The translations under genes and the position numbers were made by a program. A stretch of 64,000 nucleotides of DNA from Brienomyrus brachyistius (Eukaryota; Chordata; Actinopteri; Osteoglossiformes; Mormyridae): NCBI RefSeq assembly GCF_023856365.1, contig NC_064552.1, positions 1,047,811 to 1,111,810 of the forward strand, written 5' to 3'. Each line of letters starts with the position of its first letter. The first letter of the stretch is position 1. The notes under the pieces were generated by a model, which was given only the letters and a program-made list of their open reading frames with translations, did no database searches and was not told where the DNA came from. This document shows, piece by piece, positions 57,958-64,000 of this stretch.

Positions 57958-60664
57958 CAGACTGGTTATTTGGTCGACTTCTTGCAGTGATGGTGTGCTG
58001 CTGCTCCAGATGGTCACATCTCACCTTGGAGCAGATCTTTGTGCTTTCTGGGCATGAGGAGTGACCGCCTGACCTTCTGCAGGTATGGACTGGCAATCGG
58101 AGCCACGAGGACTGAGTCACCGTGTCGCCTGGGGGCGTGGTGCTGATCCAGCATACTCCACGTGTGTCACTCCTGATTTTTTAGCAGATATGGTGTTATG
58201 CAGTGTTATGCAATTAGTCAGTTACACCTAGCTGGTCACATGACCTATGCCTGTATTAGACTCTGTAAAAATAAAATGAAAGCGTTGCAGTTGGGTGCTG
58301 GACAGTGCCAGCTCCTGCGATGCAGAGTTTATCATCTTAACACCCAACACAGCCGGCCGATCCTCCTTTTGGACCCTCCACGCCTCCCCCAGCTCGCTGC
58401 CAGCTACGACCTCCAGACGTCCATGAGATGACGTTGGATGGTTAATCTCTCATGGTCACGGATTGTTGGGATCCCCGTGTGTGTTTCAGAGTTTGCGGTC
58501 CTCGTCGTGGAATGCAGAGACATTGGGTGACCAGAGCTTTAACGGAAAGTTCCCTGTGACTGGTTTGCCTCTGTGAAGGTCTAACTACGAGCCCCAACAC
58601 CAAAATCTCCACATGCTCCAGATTCCAGCAGCAACAGTATGGGCGACTGTGCTTGGTCAGGAGCTACAGCATGTGACACAAAAGAAAGAGAGGTAGCCGG
58701 AGCCATGGGGCTTAGCATGGTGCGCTATACAGGAGGGCGAGGCATTCATCTCTGTATCGATCCACCAGAGTTAACTCGTCGGCCTGCTTTACAGCAAGGG
58801 GTGATGTGGCTATCTTATATATTGATCACATCTTAGTGATGGGATGGCCTCTCACCCAGAGATGCTAGTCAGGAGTGCAGATCAATGTGATGCATGCACA
58901 GACACACACGCACACACACACACACACACAGACAGAGTAGTGCTTTCATGTTCATTTGCGAGTTTGCAGATATTCACGTGTTTACATGCCTGTGTAATTG
59001 ACAACATAGTTCTGTGGTGTGAACCCTTCAGTTAAAAAGAGAGATTCTTGCTAAGCACTGGTAGAGTGCATCTCCAAAGTAGCATTACAGGTCCACGATG
59101 GAGGTTCTAGGTACAGCTCCAGAGGTACTGGTTCTAGGTACAGCTCCAGAGGTACTGGCTCATGGTAAAGATACATGCCCAGAGCCAGAGGTCCCAGGTG
59201 GGGGTCCTATGTGGAGGGTGCAGATAGAGCTCCGGAGCCCCAGTGATGCAGCCACAGCAGTCTCTGCTCCCTGGGTGATTATAGGCACAGACAGGCTAGG
59301 AAATGAGTCATCTTCCAGGTAATAATTAGACCATTTTTTCTGGAACAAATGGAGTATGAAGCTGTTCTCCTTCCCCCTGATGCTGGGCAGCCAGTGGCTC
59401 TTGTGATTCCTCGGCTGTTGTCTGATTCTGTTTCTCCTGTTGCCGGCAGCTCCCTGACCTTGCGGGGCGACGGCTCGCTGTGATTGACGGCTCTAGACCC
59501 CTGTTTCTGCGCCATGTGCAGCTTGTCCTTCGCCAAATTCAATCATTTACAGGCTTCGTCTCCTCCTGAGCTTGTTACGGGGACAGCGAGGACACGGGGG
59601 GAGTCTGCTTGGAGTCTTAGCCCTCTCACACATGTGGGGTTCTTTTAACTCAAGCTCCTCCTGTGGGTAACCAGTTGGGGATTCGAAGTTTATCATGAAT
59701 TTATATTTTTTGTGTAGATTCGGAGTGTTCATTTTCATTGTCTTCTTGTCCCTGGGTCCAAACCCATGACCTGCTGGCCATTGAACAGTCTAGATTTTGA
59801 CCAATAGCTTGGTAAACAGAGTGCAGTGGATGCCATTGGTTAAGCTTTGTGACCATGGATTTATGTCTGAGCACCTGATGTGACCTCCGAGGGCCTTACA
59901 GATGTGACCGTGACCACGTAGCTGCCCCCAGCCTCCGTGGGAGGGGGTGTGACCAGACGAGAATCTCCATCTCCCCAGACAAACTGCTCCTCCATCCCAA
60001 CGTTGTTTACAGCACTTAGAAATTAATTAAGCGTTTTATGATTCGATTACAGGCTTTGGATCTATATCACCTTGTCCTCCTGTCATTCTGAAGGTCTCAT
60101 TTAGACAGAGCCGGCATGGCACCATAAAACACATGCTAAACACGACCGCGGGCAATAAGCCGCCAGCCGGCTGAAACCGCTCCTCGGTAAGCGCTCTGCT
60201 TCGCCGCCGCGCCGGTCAGTGTCTGCGCGCCGGTCCTGTGTGACCGCACTGACCACATGCTCCCTCCCCCTTCTGCCTGGCCGGAGCCGCAGGTGTGGTG
60301 CTACTGCACGGGGGATGTTAGCTCTATGGCATGGAGAACATCGCACACCACCACCGAGCAGATGGTGACCCTGAGCAAGAGGAACAACAATGATTCTCCC
60401 GGGGGCTTGGAGAGAATCCCAATCATCGTTTTATCAAAACAAATGTGGTGCTGGCACAGATCCCCCCTCCCCCCAACGATGCAGGGGGGGTTGCCATGTG
60501 ACCTTGGCCAGGGCTCTGCTAACTGTGTCCAGGTGGTAAATGAGCGAATCTGTGGGTCGGCCTTCTCCCGGCGCTGTTCCGGGACCTTCTCAATTTGCTG
60601 TCACCGTTTGCTGCCTGTTCTGCTTCTCTTCTGTCTGACTGTGAAATTTTCTCTCCCTCTACAG
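57958..60664. other. Intron 18, 3' unique stretch
   Basis: Small (CA)n at 58905-58930 and a 27-bp near-duplication GGTTCTAGGTACAGCTCCAG at 59103-59160. Region 60000-60060 has AAATTAATTAAG. No gene. Confidence 0.5.
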
Positions 60665-60772
60665 CAACTCATGAGGGAACGTCAGCAGATGGCCAGCCGG
60701 CCTTTCTCCTCCGTGGACGTGGCTCTGGAGGTGGGAGGTGCGCAGATGGAGCTGCTGCACGGCTCAGCCGAG
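60665..60772 (+). CDS. atrnl1: atrnl1 exon: start of the cytoplasmic tail
   Basis: Residues 819-854, 36 codons in phase 0. Acceptor CTCCCTCTACAG, donor GCCGAG|GTGGGT. It encodes QLMRERQQMASRPFSSVDVA, then LEVGGAQMELLHGSAE. The MASRPF motif is conserved in attractins, and VALEVG marks the ATRNL1 branch. In human the tail continues with a proline-rich APKPIAIEPC block, which was not found in 60773-64000, so the remaining exon or exons lie beyond the window. Confidence 0.93.
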
Positions 60773-62204
60773 GTGGGTGTCGGAGTTCGTGGCGTGGTGG
60801 GAGGGGGTGGCATGCGGCCGTCACCTCTGCTCCGGTGGATAGCGGCTTGAGCAGACCCCCTTGGAGTACGGCATGTCGATTACCCCTTGAACTGCCCATA
60901 ATGCGCTTTCTAGCGGGTCTGCGTGAGAAGGCCTGCTCTGCCAGTGCTGCCTAACTTGCCAGGCCTTTCATCTCATTCTCAGAGCTTCTTTCTTTGCAGA
61001 GGGACCATTAGTGGCCCTGTTTCAGCAGGTACTCTTTGTGATCCTCCCCTAAGCAGACTCCTCTCTGCTTACTATCCAAAGTGAGGAATTTTTATGTTGT
61101 GGTGAGACGCCGTTTGGCATCAGTGTGACCTGAGATCTTCCTCCCATTTTGCTGAAATGCGGCCCCTACATCCTGACGTCATCTTCCTGCCTGTATGATC
61201 GCAGCCCTGGCTTATCATATTATCCTGGTTGAGTGGAGGGTCCCTGTCTGGCATTTATGCATGTAAGTTTGGGGGCTTCATGCTGCCGGGCTTCTCCACC
61301 CCACCCTTCTGCATCTTCACTAAGGAGATCCCCTCCTTCTCCTCCCCTCATGCCCCCCTGCTGGATGTTTCTCCAGAAGCAGTAGGATAGAAAATAGCGT
61401 GATTTATTATTATAATTTTTTTTCTGGGGGTTAATTTAGCAGCATCTGTCTGTATTTAATGTGGTCCGTCTCCCGTAACTGCATCATAAAGGACAGCATT
61501 TCATGCGCAGTAGTTCCAGTGTGCGTGATGCCGGTCATAAGCAGGCGTTTGGGTCTGGTGCTGAGGTTACCCCTCTCTCCTCTGCCATTCCATGATCTGT
61601 CGTCGTCAGCGGCTTTTACCTCCCGGCTTCATTGTGTCCTCGAAACAGCAATCGCTGCCAGGGTCTTTAGAGGGGTTCAGTTTTAGTCTGGAGATCACCA
61701 CGCCTCAAATGGAGGTCACTGCGCCCGAAATGGAGGTCACTGCATCCAGCTTGGAGGTCAGAAAACAGGAGCTGGTCTGTGTTTAGTGACCACGTCCGCA
61801 GCTCTGTCATTTCTCCTCTCTTTACAGTCTGTTTAATGCCCAATTTGCTCGAGTCCTATGTCTCTAAGTCCCATAAGTGTTTTTGCCTGTTTGCATCACT
61901 CCAGCTCAGGTTATATGGATTAACAAATGTCACATTCTCCCCCTAAAGCTGCTTCTGGGTGCCACCAGTGTCCAGCTCTTAATGGTTGTATCCACTTAGC
62001 TGCAGTTCACAACTCTGTAATTATGCTTGACCTTTTAGTCAACAGCCAGTGCTCAGGGCCGCCGTCTCCAGAGATACCAGTGAACGCCATTGGCTATGGA
62101 GTGCCCAAGAGGCTCTTGGGAATGTGTGCTGCCTCTTCAGACTTGTGCCAAGGTCCTCGGATGTGAGCTGCAGCTTCCAGCTCTGCATGGTGCCTTTGTG
62201 TTGC
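60773..62204. other. Intron after the cytoplasmic exon
   Basis: No further atrnl1 exon was recognised. A 20-bp unit ATGGAGGTCACTGCGCCCGA repeats about 3 times at 61685-61762. Confidence 0.55.
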
Positions 62205-63560
62205 TGTGGCTCCTGCTCTCCTCCCTCTCTCTTCATGCCCCCCTAGCTCTCCTTCCTCTCTCCTCATGGCCCCCTTAGCTCTCCTCCCTCTCTCCTCATG
62301 CCCCCCTAGCTCTCCTCCCTCTCTCCTCATGCCCCCCTTAGCTCTCCTCCCTCTCTCCTCATGCCCCCCTAGCTCTCCTCCCTCTCTCCTCATGCCCCCC
62401 TTAGCTCTCCTCCCTCTCCTCATGCCCCCCTTAGCTCTCCTCCCTCTCTCCTCATGCCCCCCTAGCTCTCCTCCCTCTCTCCTCATGCCCCCCTTAGCTC
62501 TCCTCCCTCTCTCCTCATGCCCCCCTAGCTCTCCTCCCTCTCTCCTCATGGCCCCCTTAGCTCTCCTCCCTCTCTCCTCAGGACCCCTTTAGCTCTCCTC
62601 CCTCTCTCCTCAGGACCCCCTTAGCTCTCCTCTCTCTCTCCTCATGGCCCCCTTAGCTCTCCTCCCTCTCTCCTCAGGACCCCTTTAGCTCTCCTCCCTC
62701 TCTCCTCATGCCCCCCTTAGCTCTCCTCCCTCTCTCCTCATGCCCCCCTAGCTCTCCTCCCTCTCTCCTCATGGCCCCCTTAGCTCTCCTCCCTCTCTCC
62801 TCAGGACCCCTTTAGCTCTCCTCCCTCTCTCCTCATGCCCCCCTAGCTCTCCTCCCTCTCTCCTCATGGCCCCCTTAGCTCTCCTCCCTCTCTCCTCAGG
62901 ACCCCTTTAGCTCTCCTCCCTCTCTCCTCATGCCCCCCTTAGCTCTCCTCCCTCTCTCCTCATGCCCCCCTTAGCTCTCCTCCCTCTCTCCTCATGCCCC
63001 CCTAGCTCTCCTCCCTCTCTCCTCATGGCCCCCTTAGCTCTCCTCCCTCTCTCCTCAGGACCCCTTTAGCTCTCCTCCCTCTCTCCTCAGGACCCCCTTA
63101 GCTCTCCTCCCTCTCTCCTCATGCCCCCATTAGCTCTCCTCCCTCTCTCCTCATGCCCCCCTTAGCTCTCCTCCCTCTCTCCTCTTGCCCCCCTTAGCTC
63201 TCCTCCCTCTCTCCTCATGGCCCCCTTAGCTCTCCTCCCTCTCTCCTCATGACCCCCTTAGCTCTCCTCCCTCTCTCCTCATGGCCCCCTTAGCTCTCCT
63301 CCCTCTCTCCTCATGGCCCCCTTAGCTCTCCTCCCTCTCTCCTCATGCCCCCCTTTGCTCTCCTCCCTCTCTCCTCATGGCCCCCTTAGCTCTCCTCCCT
63401 CTCTCCTCATGGCCCCCTTAGCTCTCCTCCCTCTCTCCTCATGGCCCCCTTAGCTCTCCTCCCTTTCTCCTCATGGCCCCCCTAGCTCTCCTCCCTCTCT
63501 CCTCATGGCTCCCTTAGCTCTCCTCCCTCTCTCCTAATACCCCCCTTAGCTCTCCACCCT
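62205..63560 (+). repeat. 31/32-bp minisatellite, about 43 copies
   Basis: Unit CTCTCCTCATGGCCCCCTTA then GCTCTCCTCCCT, with variant cores ATGCCCCCCT, ATGGCCCCCT and AGGACCCCTT recurring in ordered blocks. Strongly pyrimidine-rich on the sense strand. Confidence 0.97.
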
Positions 63561-64000
63561 CTCTCTTCCTGCTCTCCTTCTGCTCATCTTAGCTCTTTAT
63601 TCTTCTTGCTACACTACTAATTACACCTCATTACAACCATGTGCTCATCATTTTCTTAGGTTAGATCAGTAATAATTGAAATTAGTAGCCAAATAATTCT
63701 TGTTGTGGCAAAATGCCACATATGCATCTTTTGCGAAGTGAGTGTTGCATATGCAGGTCTGCCCACCATAGCGGCTGTCCATGAGTGCTCCCTGCCTGTG
63801 GAGCTTTAGGGTCAGACAGCTGTTTGGTTCCTAGAAACCACGTAGCAAGCATTTCGTGTCAGCAGTGCTGAATGGAGACTTATCTTCAGCTGTAAAGCAG
63901 ATGGAATGCTCAGGTCCTGTTTGAAGACCTGTGCTCTGTAGGTCCGGGAGGGTGGAGGACAGTCTCAGCTCAGTGTCTCAGGCCTGGGGTCACTGTTACC
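63561..64000. other. Intron to the window end
   Basis: No exon or repeat recognised. Confidence 0.5.

Larger units (their letters stand above)
869..60772 (+). other. atrnl1: atrnl1 gene locus, partial (19 internal exons)
   Basis: Attractin-like 1 is a large single-pass type I membrane glycoprotein related to attractin (mahogany). Mammalian ATRNL1 is reported to contact the melanocortin-4 receptor C-terminus. Nineteen exons are recognised here from conserved protein blocks bounded by AG acceptors and GT donors. All 18 junctions have complementary codon phases, and the joined frame has 854 full codons with no stop seen. Residue numbers in the exon entries count from the first complete codon at 871. 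Assignment to ATRNL1 rather than ATRN rests on KQTCWASRRRE (ATRN has S for T) and a tail beginning VALEVG (ATRN has VALETDEE), from memory of the human proteins. Teleosts may have two atrnl1 copies, and I cannot say which this is. Both gene ends are missing. No promoter or polyadenylation site is in the window. Confidence 0.93.

Noticed and set aside
60773..64000. Missing last atrnl1 exon
   Set aside because: I searched by eye for the expected PKPIAIEPC and PPPGQSGLA blocks and found none; it should lie beyond the window.

Overview
The window is vertebrate genomic DNA, almost certainly from a ray-finned fish. The evidence is tRNA-derived SINE copies of the kind common in fish genomes (one ending in a TGGA tail), long GT/CA arrays, and one large split gene with consensus GT-AG introns. 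No bacterial, viral or phage gene organisation was seen. The species cannot be named from the sequence alone.

The only protein-coding gene I can support is the middle-to-3' part of attractin-like 1 (atrnl1), on the + strand. Nineteen internal exons (869-1052 through 60665-60772, 2,564 coding bases) join with matching codon phases into one open frame of 854 complete residues. In order the product carries the end of the kelch propeller, three PSI (plexin-type cysteine-rich) modules, a C-type lectin-like domain, two more PSI modules, two laminin-type EGF modules, an N-glycosylated membrane-proximal region, one transmembrane helix and the start of the cytoplasmic tail. The tail start and the residues after the helix (KQTCWASRRRE, ASRPFSSVDVALEVG) match my memory of ATRNL1 better than ATRN. 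The 5' exons (signal peptide, CUB, EGF, first kelch repeats) and the 3' end of the tail lie outside the window.

Most of the rest is intron, dominated by tandem repeats. Of the 14 introns longer than 1 kb, 13 contain at least one minisatellite. The fourteenth, 18050-20411, has dinucleotide arrays and SINEs. The four introns shorter than 1 kb have none. I estimate about one third of the window is tandem array, with units of 12-71 bp. Several arrays start or stop within 13-80 nt of an exon. Because the units rarely contain stop codons, the arrays produce very long spurious open frames on both strands.

Layout: 1-868 intron with an old dispersed repeat; 869-9173 kelch exons, including a tandem partial copy of the second exon; 9174-18049 PSI and lectin exons; 20412-30646 EGF exons; 35082-46570 membrane-proximal and transmembrane exons; 46571-60664 a 14-kb intron; 60665-60772 first cytoplasmic exon; 60773-64000 intron.

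I found no undescribed multi-gene system. The observations most worth following up are the 90% identical, phase-compatible partial exon duplicate at 3247-3334; a minisatellite that repeats its own downstream splice acceptor and exon start (45755-46491); and three introns whose arrays leave the upstream exon's frame open for 114-494 codons if unspliced.
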